Assembly: GCA_902623995.1 (NCBI GenBank)
Contig: CACNWE010000001.1
Coordinates: 124,001-188,000 of the forward strand
Reading direction: 5' to 3'
DNA length: 64,000 bases
Source of the DNA: an uncultured SAR116 cluster alpha proteobacterium
GTDB lineage: Bacteria > Pseudomonadota > Alphaproteobacteria > Puniceispirillales > Marisalimonadaceae
Shown here: positions 1 to 8,470 of the stretch, one piece after another
Numbering within the stretch: position 1 is the stretch's first letter
Layout: each line of letters starts with the position of its first letter
Program-made: the position numbers and the translations under genes
Notes under the pieces: model-generated
Databases searched by the model: none
What the model was told of the DNA's origin: nothing
Seen by the model: the letters and a program-made list of their open reading frames with translations, nothing else

Positions 1-330
1 AACCATACGTATCATGCAGTTATACTTTAACTGAATATAATTTAATCTTTTAAGTTTTGCAGGAATTATGCAAACAGCATAAGTAATATCTTTGAAACCT
101 GAACTTGCAAAATACTCAGCTTCTTCAAGGGTTGAAACAGTAATAGGACCGACATCTTTCCCAAGAGCAATTTTAGCAACTTCAATACTTTTAGGAGTTT
201 TAACGTGTGGTCTTAATATTGTGTTAAATTCATCACATTTTTTTCTAGCTTTACTACAGTTTTTTTCTAAAAGGTTTTTATCTAAAATCAAACAAGGAGT
301 ATTAAGTTCATTTAAATTGTTTATTTTCAT
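1..330 (-). CDS. D-threonine aldolase / D-serine dehydratase-like PLP enzyme (partial)
   Basis: This gene runs off the left edge; only the first 110 codons are present. The N-terminus begins TPCLILDKNLL and continues to LRPHVKTPKS near residues 39-48, which matches the alanine-racemase-like N-terminal barrel of the DSD1/D-threonine aldolase family. Lys44 in the HVK motif would carry the pyridoxal phosphate. Next comes the VSTLEEAEYFASSGF stretch that is well conserved in this family. Members act on D-hydroxyamino acids (D-threonine, D-serine, 3-hydroxyaspartate); which substrate is used cannot be told without the metal-binding C-terminal half. The ATG lies 36 bases from the stop of the next minus-strand gene, so the two may share a transcript. 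Family assignment is fairly sure, substrate is not. Confidence 0.75.
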   Translation of the reverse strand, partial: MKINNLNELNTPCLILDKNLLEKNCSKARKKCDEFNTILRPHVKTPKSIEVAKIALGKDVGPITVSTLEEAEYFASSGFKDITYAVCIIPAKLKRLNYIQLKYNCMIRMV

Positions 331-365
331 ATTTAATCTCATTTTATTTAAAATATTTGATTTTT

Positions 366-1526
366 CTATTTAATTACATTTATAAATTTTTCCCACCAGC
401 TCTCAGTATCAATTAAATTTTTCATATCTATTACCTGACCAATTATAGGAGTAATTAGAGATATACTTTTTTCTTCTGCTCTTTTTTTAATTTCAACTGG
501 AGGATCAAACCAGTTATGCATTGCTAAAGTAAACATGCCCCAATGAATTGGTATAAGATTTTCACCTTTTAAATCAATGAAGCCCTTGATAACTTCTTCA
601 GGCATGTTATGCACTTCTCTCCAGCGAGTATTATATTGCCCACTATCCATGAATACGACCTCCATAGGACCATATTTATCTCCAATTTGCTTATAGTGTT
701 TTGCATATCCTGAATCACCACTAAAATAAAAACTTCTCTTTCCTGATTTAACAACCCACGATGCCCACAATGATTTTTGTGTTTCTATAAAAGCTTTTCT
801 TCCAGAAAAATGTTGCGCAGGAGTACAAATAAATTTAATACCTTTAATTATTTTAGTATCCCACCAATCCATCTCTGTTATTCTTGAATTTTCAACTCCC
901 CATTTTTTTAAATGAGATCCTACTCCTAATGGTACAACGAATGAAATATCTTTGTTGTTGTTAAAAAACTTTATTGTTTTCATGTCTAAATGATCATAAT
1001 GATCATGCGAAATAAGTATAAAATCAATTTTTGGTAATTCCTTCAATTTAAATACAGGTGGTTGATACCTTTTAATAAGCCAACTAAATGGTGACGCAGA
1101 TGATGAAAATATAGGGTCAATTAAAATAATCTTATTATTTATAGACATCAAAATACTGGAATGACCTAACCAAGCAAATTTAATACTATTACTACTTTTT
1201 ACAAAATTTTCATTTAATGAAGTTTTATCTTCTGGTAAGAGTGTTTCTGGTTCTGTCTTGTTGGAATTAAAGAAATAATTGTTAGCCAAATTTTTTCTAG
1301 GATTTGCCCAAAATCCGCTATTTTTTTTCACATTTTCCATAACGTCTGAGTTTTGATTTACAAACTTATCTTCTGGAATATTATAATTAGACGATTTTTT
1401 CATTCTTAAGTAATCATCATCTTTAGGTATTGATCCAAATTGATCACAACCAGAAAATTGTAAAATCATTATTATTACATATAAACTAAATTTAAGTTTA
1501 TTTTTTAAAGTACTTGATTTTATCAA
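366..1526 (-). CDS. metallo-beta-lactamase-fold lipoprotein, NAPE-PLD/UlaG-like
   Basis: A 386-residue hydrolase of the metallo-beta-lactamase superfamily. The N-terminus has a hydrophobic segment (residues 11-26) ending in FSGC with Cys27, a plausible lipobox, so the protein is probably an envelope lipoprotein. The metal motif HDHYDH is at residues 174-179, preceded by FAWLGHSS and LIDPIF; TPAQHFSGR, FSGDSGY and PIHWGMF supply the remaining ligands. This set is typical of the N-acyl-phosphatidylethanolamine phospholipase D-like branch, which includes many bacterial proteins of unproven substrate. The start appears to be TTG with no strong ribosome site. It lies 15 bases downstream of the adenylate cyclase gene on the same strand, so the two are probably co-transcribed. 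Fold and metal site are clear; a phospholipase role is inference. Confidence 0.8.
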   Translation of the reverse strand: MIKSSTLKNKLKFSLYVIIMILQFSGCDQFGSIPKDDDYLRMKKSSNYNIPEDKFVNQNSDVMENVKKNSGFWANPRKNLANNYFFNSNKTEPETLLPEDKTSLNENFVKSSNSIKFAWLGHSSILMSINNKIILIDPIFSSSASPFSWLIKRYQPPVFKLKELPKIDFILISHDHYDHLDMKTIKFFNNNKDISFVVPLGVGSHLKKWGVENSRITEMDWWDTKIIKGIKFICTPAQHFSGRKAFIETQKSLWASWVVKSGKRSFYFSGDSGYAKHYKQIGDKYGPMEVVFMDSGQYNTRWREVHNMPEEVIKGFIDLKGENLIPIHWGMFTLAMHNWFDPPVEIKKRAEEKSISLITPIIGQVIDMKNLIDTESWWEKFINVIK

Positions 1527-1541
1527 TGTTTTACCAGTTCA

Positions 1542-3716
1542 TTATTTATTTCTTAAACGATTAACACCATCCCATAAATCAGGATCCCAACCTTCTTTTA
1601 TGATTTTTTTACATCTATTAATAAATATTTCTGTTACCTTATCATCAGGATTAATCTTATTTATTTTTGAAAATAATTTTAGTGAATTTTCAAAATTATG
1701 TTTAAAATAGCCTTTGATGGCTTTTGTGAAATCATTTAAAGTTTCAATTTTTAGTTGTTTTAATTTTTCAAGATCTGCATCAAAAACTTCAAAAATTTTT
1801 ATAGCTTTATTTTTTCCTTTTACAGCTACAAGATCTATAAATCTAATGGCGAATAAATCTTTATTAATATTTTTATAAGTTTCTTCTGAAATAATAATAC
1901 CAGCTTTATAATTTTTTGTTAACCCTTCTAGTCGTGAGGCTAAATTGACAGCATCACTGATTACTGATCCTTCCATTCTATTTATTTCACCTAGTGTGCC
2001 TAACATCATTTCTCCGGTATTAATCCCTATTCCAATATTAATTTTATGAGTTTTATTTTTAAAAGAACTAGCATTATATTGAATTAAATATTTTTGCATT
2101 TCTATTGCTGCTTTTACAGCGTCGTTTGCAGAATTCTTAAACAGAGCCATAACACCATCGCCCATAAATTTATCAATGTATCCTTTATTTTCTCTTATAA
2201 TTGGGCTCATTTGATTTAAATAGGAATTTAAAAAAGAAAAATTCTCCTTAGGCGTCATTTTCTCAGATATGGATGTAAAGGATCTTATATCTGAAAATAA
2301 TATACTCATTTTTACGTTTACTTGATCACCTAATGAGACGTCTAAAATACTATTTTTGCCAAGATTTTTGAGTAATTCAGATGGAACAAATCTTTGGTAA
2401 GCTTCAGTTAATTTAACTTGTTGTTGAAGTGCTAATAATTTCATATCATTTAATTGCTGAGCGACAGCAAAACCAAAAGTGATAAACATCCCTAGAAATA
2501 AAATTCCAACAGCAGAATTTATTATTAACCAAGTGATCCAATTAAAATCATAAAACAAATAAGCTATGCCCGAAATTGGTGCCGACAAGAAAGGAAGTGC
2601 AAAGGATATACATAAATATTTTGCATACTTACTCCCTTTTTTCCACAGATGAAATGATACAACAGCTGAAGTTAGTAATAATATGATAAAAGGTATAAAT
2701 AAATATTTTGGCTTAACTAGACCCGGCCCATTCATGTCAGGCGGATAAAGATTTAAATCAAGATAAGGAACGCTTGGCCAAAATAAAGACGAATAAAGAT
2801 TTAAAACAAACATTAAAATATAGAAAACTATAACTGATAGAAATATTTTGTTAAGCAATGGGTAATTCAATTTTAAGTTTAGAGACTGTCTAAAAAATTG
2901 AAGTAACAACAAAAATAAAAAGGAAATTAAACTTAAAGAAAATTCACTTGCATATAACCACGAAGTTATACCAATAATCCTTCCAACTACTAAATTTGTA
3001 ATGGAAAGAAAAGAAATTTGAAAGAGACTAAGTGAAAGCCATAAATAATTTCCTTTGGAAACAATAAAAATGAATAAATAATAAATAGCAAAAGTTATTG
3101 CTATTGCAAATGTTGCAATATTTGCTGCAATTTTTACAAATTGATGGGTTCGAATATTTTCCCAAGTACTTACGGTCATTCGATGTAAGCTGTCTCTACC
3201 CATATATCTATCAAATGGTTTTTTTCTAAAAAAACTGTAAACTTGAGCAATTTGATTCGATTTAATAGAAAGTTTATAACTTGTTCTTATCCTTTTATCA
3301 TCAATCCAATTGTCAAATTTCTCTCTCCAGTGAGGGTATTCAATGATTCCATTAATATTGTGAATAAAAACTTTTTTTTCATTATTGTAACTATAGTTAA
3401 TTCCAATACTATCTTTTTTAGTATTGTTCAAGATACTAAAACGAACCCAATAACCGTTAACAAATGATTGATCATCATCTAAAGTCTTTTTCCACTCTAA
3501 GTCAGATAGAGTTTTAAAAGAAACATTTTCATCAAATCCCTCAGCAAATTCTAAATATTTTTTTGGAATTGTATCAAAAGTATTTAAATCTAAGATGTAG
3601 TAGGGAGTAAATTTAATATTTGAATCGGCAAAAACTTTTTCAAAATTTATTAAAAAAATGCTTAAAAAAAATAGTAAATAATAAATTTTTACTTTTTGTT
3701 TCAAACAATTAACCAA
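1542..3716 (-). CDS. membrane adenylate cyclase with 7TMR-DISM sensor
   Basis: A 724-residue class III nucleotidyl cyclase. Order: signal peptide (about residues 8-30), periplasmic DISMED2-like beta-sandwich (about 35-170, with NGYWVRFSILNNT), seven predicted membrane helices (about 195-420), a short helical linker, then the catalytic domain (about 465-650). Asp476 in LFSDIRSFT and Asp520 in KFMGDGVMALF are the two metal aspartates. Lys517, with the later SDAVNLASRLEGLTK segment, fits adenine rather than guanine specificity. The domain plan means that a ligand bound outside the inner membrane would control cAMP production. A C-terminal tail of about 70 residues follows the cyclase domain. The likely start is TTG; a second in-frame TTG lies four codons later. 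The MBL lipoprotein follows after 15 bases. The signal sensed is unknown. Confidence 0.88.
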   Translation of the reverse strand: MVNCLKQKVKIYYLLFFLSIFLINFEKVFADSNIKFTPYYILDLNTFDTIPKKYLEFAEGFDENVSFKTLSDLEWKKTLDDDQSFVNGYWVRFSILNNTKKDSIGINYSYNNEKKVFIHNINGIIEYPHWREKFDNWIDDKRIRTSYKLSIKSNQIAQVYSFFRKKPFDRYMGRDSLHRMTVSTWENIRTHQFVKIAANIATFAIAITFAIYYLFIFIVSKGNYLWLSLSLFQISFLSITNLVVGRIIGITSWLYASEFSLSLISFLFLLLLQFFRQSLNLKLNYPLLNKIFLSVIVFYILMFVLNLYSSLFWPSVPYLDLNLYPPDMNGPGLVKPKYLFIPFIILLLTSAVVSFHLWKKGSKYAKYLCISFALPFLSAPISGIAYLFYDFNWITWLIINSAVGILFLGMFITFGFAVAQQLNDMKLLALQQQVKLTEAYQRFVPSELLKNLGKNSILDVSLGDQVNVKMSILFSDIRSFTSISEKMTPKENFSFLNSYLNQMSPIIRENKGYIDKFMGDGVMALFKNSANDAVKAAIEMQKYLIQYNASSFKNKTHKINIGIGINTGEMMLGTLGEINRMEGSVISDAVNLASRLEGLTKNYKAGIIISEETYKNINKDLFAIRFIDLVAVKGKNKAIKIFEVFDADLEKLKQLKIETLNDFTKAIKGYFKHNFENSLKLFSKINKINPDDKVTEIFINRCKKIIKEGWDPDLWDGVNRLRNK

Positions 3717-3769
3717 TCAATTAAGTTAAACAAGAATTTTTCAGTTAATCTTAATAATTTGAACCTTAA

Positions 3770-6562
3770 TTAAAAATGTGCTGATAAACTATTTTGATTT
3801 TTTTCTAATGGTGGCGCAAATTTAGTAAGATCAATACCTTCAACAGCTATTTTATACTCATCTATAGTTGGCGTTCTTCCCAAAATCGCTGAAAGAACAA
3901 CAACTGGTGTTGATGCAAGCAGTGACTCTCCTTTTTTTTCTTGGGAGTCTTCAACCACTCTTCCTTGAAATAGTCTAGTTGAAGTGGCTAACACTGTGTC
4001 ACCCTTTGCTGCTTTTTCTTGATTGCCCATGCAAAGATTACATCCTGGCCTTTCAAGGTAAAGAATATTTTCATATTCTAGACGAGCTGATTTCTTAGGA
4101 TTTTTATCATCAAATTCAAAACCTGAATATTTTTGTAATATACTCCAGTCACCTTCGTCCTTGAGTTCATCAATTATATTATAAGTTGGAGCTGCTACAA
4201 CTAAAGGTGCCTTAAACTTTACCTGGCCCGAAGCTTTTTCAAGATTACGAAGCATTTGTGCGACAATTTTTACATCGCCTTTATGTACCATACAAGAGCC
4301 GACAAAACCTAAATCTACCTTTTTTTCAGCATTATAATAAGAAATTGGTCTAATTGTATCATGTGTATATCTCTTTGACACGTCTGAATTATTAACATCT
4401 GGATCAGCAATCATTGGTTCATCTATTAAGTCTAAATCAACTTCAACTTCTGCTGAATACTTCGCATTTACATCAGGTCTTAAGGCAGGCTTTTCACCAG
4501 ATTTGATTTCTGAAATTCTTTTTTCAGCAATGCCTATTAACTTATTAAGCATTTTATTTTCGTTTTCCATTCCCTTGTCTATCATGACCTGTATTCTGTC
4601 TTTAGCAATTTCTAGTGACTTAATTAATGTTGCATCCTCTGAAATACATATTGATGCCTTTGCTTTCATCTCAGCAGTCCAATCGGTAAAAGTAAAAGCT
4701 TGGTCAGCAAGAAGAGTTCCCAAATGAACTTCGATTATTTTCCCTTGAAATACATTATCGCCGAACTGCTTTAGCATCTGTGCTTGTGTAGCGTGAACTA
4801 CATCTCTGAAGTCCATATGATCGCCCATTTTACCCTTAAAAGTTACTTTGACTGACTCTGGTATTGGCATTGTTGCCTCACCAGTTGCCAAAGCCAAAGC
4901 AACAGTTCCAGAGTCTGCTCCGAATGCTACACCTTTTGACATTCTAGTATGAGAGTCACCACCAATAATAATTGACCAATCATCAACAGTTATATCATTC
5001 AATACTTTATGGATAACGTCAGTCATTGAATGATAAGAATCTTTTGGGTCACGCGCAGTAATAAGACCAAATTTATGCATAAACTTCATCAGTCTTGGTG
5101 TATTTTCCTGAGCTTTAAAATCCCAAACTGAGGCTGTATGACATCCTGATTGATAAGCCCCATCTACAGTCGGCGAAATTACAGTTGCTGCCATTGCCTC
5201 TAATTCTTGGGATGTCATTAAACCTGTAGTATCTTGTGATCCAACAATATTTACTTTTACCCTCACATCTGAGCCTGCATGTAAAAGCACATCCCCTTCT
5301 ACACCTACCGCATTTGCGTTAAATATCTTCTCGACAGCTGTAAATCCTTGCCCTTCATTATAAATTTGTTTTGAAGGTGCAAAAGCAGACTTTAATTCAA
5401 CATTTAGAACCTTACAGGCAAAACTTTGCAATTTTTTTCCGAAGACAATTGCATAGGATCCGCCTGCTTTCATGAATTCTTGTTTTTGGGGTGAAAACGA
5501 AGATGATAAATCAACTAATTCTTTCTCTCCTGTTTCTTCAAAAAGTTTTTTCTTTTTTGTGTTTATTTTTAATACCGTACCAGTATCTACACTATATTTC
5601 TGTTCAAGGACTGGATTATCATCATTGTTAATTATTGGATTACCATCTGAATCAAGTTTTTTTACCCAATTTTTCAGGTCTATACCTATTCCTCCTGTAA
5701 CTCCTACAGTTGTTAAAAATATTGGAGAAATTCCATTTGTACCAGCAACAATTGGTGCAATATTTACAAACGGCACATAAGGACTTGCTTGCTTCCCAGT
5801 CCATAAGGCAACATTATTAACACCAGACATTCTTGATGATCCAACACCCATAGTACCCTTTTCTGCGATTAACATTACTCGCTTATCAGGATGTTGCTTT
5901 TTTAATTCAGTAATTTCCAATTGGGCTTTTTCTGAAATCATACATTTGCCATGTAGCTCTCGATCAGACCTTGAGTGTGCCTGATTTCCAGGTGATAACA
6001 AATCCGTAGAAATATCACCCTCTGCGGCAACGTAAGTAACAACTTTTACTTCTTCTTCAATTTCTGGAAGTTTAGTAAAAAATTCAGCATTAGAATAACT
6101 TTTTAGAATATCTTCTGCAATTTTGTTTCCATCTTTGTAAGCATTTTCTAATCTAGAAGTGTCAACCTCATATAGAAATACTTGGGTTTTTAGAACTTCT
6201 GCGGCGTCTAACGCCACAGAATTGTCATCGCTAAGAGCTAAATCAAGAAGAACCTCGATAGAAGGACCACCTTTCATATGTGATAATAGTTCAAAAGCAA
6301 ATGATGGTTTTATTTCATCAACTTTAATATTTTCTAAAATTATCTCTTTTAGAAATTTAGATTTTTCATGAGCGGCTGAGGTTGTTCCAGGTATAGTATT
6401 ATAAATTAAGAAATTGATAGATTCTTTTCTGTGATCATTTTTAGGATCTTTAATTTGAAAAATTATTTCTTTTAATAAAGCGCCATCTTCAATTGGTTTT
6501 GGTTTTAAGCCCTCTCTTTTACGACTTTCTATTTCTGACAAATAATCTATATATAAACTCAT
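3770..6562 (-). CDS. acnB: aconitate hydratase B (long form)
   Basis: A 930-residue aconitase that interconverts citrate and isocitrate in the TCA cycle; AcnB enzymes often also act on 2-methylisocitrate. The [4Fe-4S] ligands are visible as Cys757 in VGSCMVHKGD and Cys841 and Cys844 in GCNLCMGNQ. The N-terminal HEAT-like region carries LPGT/IPGTTSAA and SHMKGGPSIEVLLDLAL motifs typical of AcnB. It is longer than the Escherichia coli enzyme (about 865 residues), and the N-terminal wording resembles the long AcnB forms I associate with Bacteroidetes. The gene is preceded by an AGGAAA ribosome site and stands alone between the cyclase gene and the divergent fccA. Function is sure; the origin of this form is inference. 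Confidence 0.96.
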   Translation of the reverse strand: MSLYIDYLSEIESRKREGLKPKPIEDGALLKEIIFQIKDPKNDHRKESINFLIYNTIPGTTSAAHEKSKFLKEIILENIKVDEIKPSFAFELLSHMKGGPSIEVLLDLALSDDNSVALDAAEVLKTQVFLYEVDTSRLENAYKDGNKIAEDILKSYSNAEFFTKLPEIEEEVKVVTYVAAEGDISTDLLSPGNQAHSRSDRELHGKCMISEKAQLEITELKKQHPDKRVMLIAEKGTMGVGSSRMSGVNNVALWTGKQASPYVPFVNIAPIVAGTNGISPIFLTTVGVTGGIGIDLKNWVKKLDSDGNPIINNDDNPVLEQKYSVDTGTVLKINTKKKKLFEETGEKELVDLSSSFSPQKQEFMKAGGSYAIVFGKKLQSFACKVLNVELKSAFAPSKQIYNEGQGFTAVEKIFNANAVGVEGDVLLHAGSDVRVKVNIVGSQDTTGLMTSQELEAMAATVISPTVDGAYQSGCHTASVWDFKAQENTPRLMKFMHKFGLITARDPKDSYHSMTDVIHKVLNDITVDDWSIIIGGDSHTRMSKGVAFGADSGTVALALATGEATMPIPESVKVTFKGKMGDHMDFRDVVHATQAQMLKQFGDNVFQGKIIEVHLGTLLADQAFTFTDWTAEMKAKASICISEDATLIKSLEIAKDRIQVMIDKGMENENKMLNKLIGIAEKRISEIKSGEKPALRPDVNAKYSAEVEVDLDLIDEPMIADPDVNNSDVSKRYTHDTIRPISYYNAEKKVDLGFVGSCMVHKGDVKIVAQMLRNLEKASGQVKFKAPLVVAAPTYNIIDELKDEGDWSILQKYSGFEFDDKNPKKSARLEYENILYLERPGCNLCMGNQEKAAKGDTVLATSTRLFQGRVVEDSQEKKGESLLASTPVVVLSAILGRTPTIDEYKIAVEGIDLTKFAPPLEKNQNSLSAHF

Positions 6563-6764
6563 AATCTTTCCTAAAAATTAAAAAATATAACTTAAAATAC
6601 TAAAATATATTCGTAGAACAGTTTCGTTTAATTTACTTGTAAACTAGAATCATAACAACAAAATTTTGTGAATTATAATTATCTCTTGATAAAAAAAATT
6701 AAATTGGAAATAATTAGAATATTAAAAGTAAAATATTATTATACTTTTAAACCTGGGGGAGGTT

Positions 6765-7085
6765 ATGAAGTCTAAATTAGTACTTTTATCAATTGTATTT
6801 TCATTAATTTTTACTAACAGTATATTTGCTGACCAAAAACAATTGGTTGGAGCAGATGCAGATTATGGTGAACATCTATTTGGTGAATGTGTTACTTGCC
6901 ACAATTCAACTGGATTAGGAAAAGGTATACCAAAAATAACTGGAATGAAGACGAATCAATTTATTACGAAAATTTTGGCTTACAAATCAAAAGAAAAAGA
7001 GAATGCAGTTATGCAAATGGTTGCTGAAAGACTTGGAGAAGAAGAAATAAACTCACTTGCTCTTTACCTAAGCAAGTTGAAATAA
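6765..7085 (+). CDS. fccA: monoheme cytochrome c subunit of flavocytochrome c sulfide dehydrogenase
   Basis: A 106-residue secreted class I cytochrome c. A signal peptide ends near FADQ (residue 23), and the single heme site is Cys42-Val-Thr-Cys45-His46. A Met that could be the distal ligand lies in KITGMKTNQ. The gene is followed after 71 bases by the flavoprotein gene fccB, which identifies it as the electron-accepting subunit of a sulfide dehydrogenase; a monoheme subunit is like the Chlorobium type, while the Allochromatium subunit has two hemes. A very strong purine-rich ribosome site (GGGGGAGG) lies 7 bases before the ATG. The 202-base AT-rich gap upstream, shared with divergent acnB, should hold promoters for both genes. 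Confidence 0.85.
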   Translation: MKSKLVLLSIVFSLIFTNSIFADQKQLVGADADYGEHLFGECVTCHNSTGLGKGIPKITGMKTNQFITKILAYKSKEKENAVMQMVAERLGEEEINSLALYLSKLK

Positions 7086-7156
7086 AAATAAAATTTTACT
7101 TAAGATAAAAAAACTATAACATTTATACTAGTTATTAACTTCTGGAGGAGGATTAA

Positions 7157-8422
7157 ATGACAAAAATCAAAAGACGAACCTTTGTTGGGCTTGCCGCAGC
7201 CTCAACAACGGCGCTTTCAATGCCTTCAATTGCTTTTGGAGCACTGCCAAGAGTGGTTGTAATTGGCGGTGGAGCAGGTGGAGCGACTGCAGCAAAGTAT
7301 ATTGCTAAAGACTCAAAAGGAGCTATTGATGTTACTTTAGTTGAAGCATCAAAGAGATATTATACATGTTTCTTCTCAAATCTTTATTTAGGAGACTTTA
7401 GGACTTATGGTTCTATAGGTCATAATTATTACGGATTAGCAGTAAATCATGGTGTGAATATGGTTCATGAATGGGCTTTATCCGTTAATAATGCAGCAAA
7501 AAAAGTTAATCTAGGTTCTGGCGAAAGTATTTCATATGATAAACTCGTAATTTCGCCTGGTATTGATCTTAAGTTTGAAAGTGTAAACGGATATTCTGCA
7601 GAAGCACAATCTAAAATGCCACACGCATGGAAATCTGGCACACAAGTTCAATTGTTAAAGAATCAGGTTAAAGGTATGAAGAAAGGTGGAACATTTGTTA
7701 TGGTACCTCCACCAAACCCATATCGTTGCCCACCTGGACCTTATGAGAGAGTTTCAATGATTGCTCATCAATTTAAAAAATCTAATCCTACAGCTAAAAT
7801 TGTAATTTTAGATCCTAAAAATAAGTTTTCTAAACAAGGCTTATTTATGGAAGGTTGGCAGAAGCATTATCCAGGAATGATTGAATGGATAAACGCAGAA
7901 ACTCATGGCGGTATCAAAAAAATTAATGCTGCAACCATGGAGTTTGAAACTGATTTAGACACTTTCAAAGCAGATGCAGCAAGTGTTGTTCCTGCTCAAA
8001 GAGCTGGACGTATAGCAATGAACGCTGGTGTAAACAAAGGTGATTGGTGTCCAATCGTTCCTGCATCTATGCAAGCTCAAGCTGATGAAAATATTTATGT
8101 TTTAGGTGATGCTTCAATTGCTAAGTCAATGCCTAAGTCTGGTTTCTCTGCTAACAGCCAAGCCAAAGTTGCTGCAAACCATATCAGAGGAAGTTTAACA
8201 GGTAGTAAAGTATTTACTCCGCGTTTTGCTAATACTTGTTGGTCACTTGTAGCAACTAATGATGGTATCAAAGTTGGAGCAAACTATAAAGCCACAGGTG
8301 AAAAGATTGATAAAACCAGTGGGTTTATTTCTAAGACTGGTGAAGACAGTAACTTAAGAAAAGCAACCTATGAAGAATCAATCGGATGGTACTCAGGAAT
8401 TACATCCGACATGTTTTCATAA
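7157..8422 (+). CDS. fccB: flavocytochrome c sulfide dehydrogenase, flavoprotein subunit (SoxF-like)
   Basis: A 421-residue periplasmic FAD protein that oxidises sulfide and passes electrons to the cytochrome encoded just upstream. A twin-arginine type signal (KRRTFVGLAAAS) covers residues 1-28. The FAD Rossmann motif VVVIGGGAGGATAA is at residues 33-46. Cys71 (YYTCFFSN) and Cys191 (PYRCPPGPYERV) match the redox-active disulfide of this family, and the C-terminal FCSD domain follows (VLGDASIAKSMPKSG, then NTCWSL). The ribosome site is a strong GGAGGAGG. The gene ends in a perfect hairpin terminator shared with the convergent soxB. The pair is called SoxE/SoxF when part of a Sox cluster, as here. 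Confidence 0.93.
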   Translation: MTKIKRRTFVGLAAASTTALSMPSIAFGALPRVVVIGGGAGGATAAKYIAKDSKGAIDVTLVEASKRYYTCFFSNLYLGDFRTYGSIGHNYYGLAVNHGVNMVHEWALSVNNAAKKVNLGSGESISYDKLVISPGIDLKFESVNGYSAEAQSKMPHAWKSGTQVQLLKNQVKGMKKGGTFVMVPPPNPYRCPPGPYERVSMIAHQFKKSNPTAKIVILDPKNKFSKQGLFMEGWQKHYPGMIEWINAETHGGIKKINAATMEFETDLDTFKADAASVVPAQRAGRIAMNAGVNKGDWCPIVPASMQAQADENIYVLGDASIAKSMPKSGFSANSQAKVAANHIRGSLTGSKVFTPRFANTCWSLVATNDGIKVGANYKATGEKIDKTSGFISKTGEDSNLRKATYEESIGWYSGITSDMFS

Positions 8423-8431
8423 TTTAAAACC

Positions 8432-8470
8432 AACAGAAGGTAATCATATTATAGATTACCTTCTGTTTTT
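8432..8470. terminator. bidirectional hairpin terminator between fccB and soxB
   Basis: A perfect 14-bp stem (AACAGAAGGTAATC at 8432-8445 pairing with 8454-8467) closes an 8-base loop, followed on the plus strand by TTTTT. On the minus strand the A/T-rich side also works, so it can end both convergent transcripts. It overlaps the stop codon of soxB by two bases. Confidence 0.88.

Noticed and set aside
92-373. 93-codon plus-strand frame at the left edge
   Set aside because: It lies opposite the DSD1-like gene, whose minus-strand protein matches a known family; the plus-strand product has no recognisable features.
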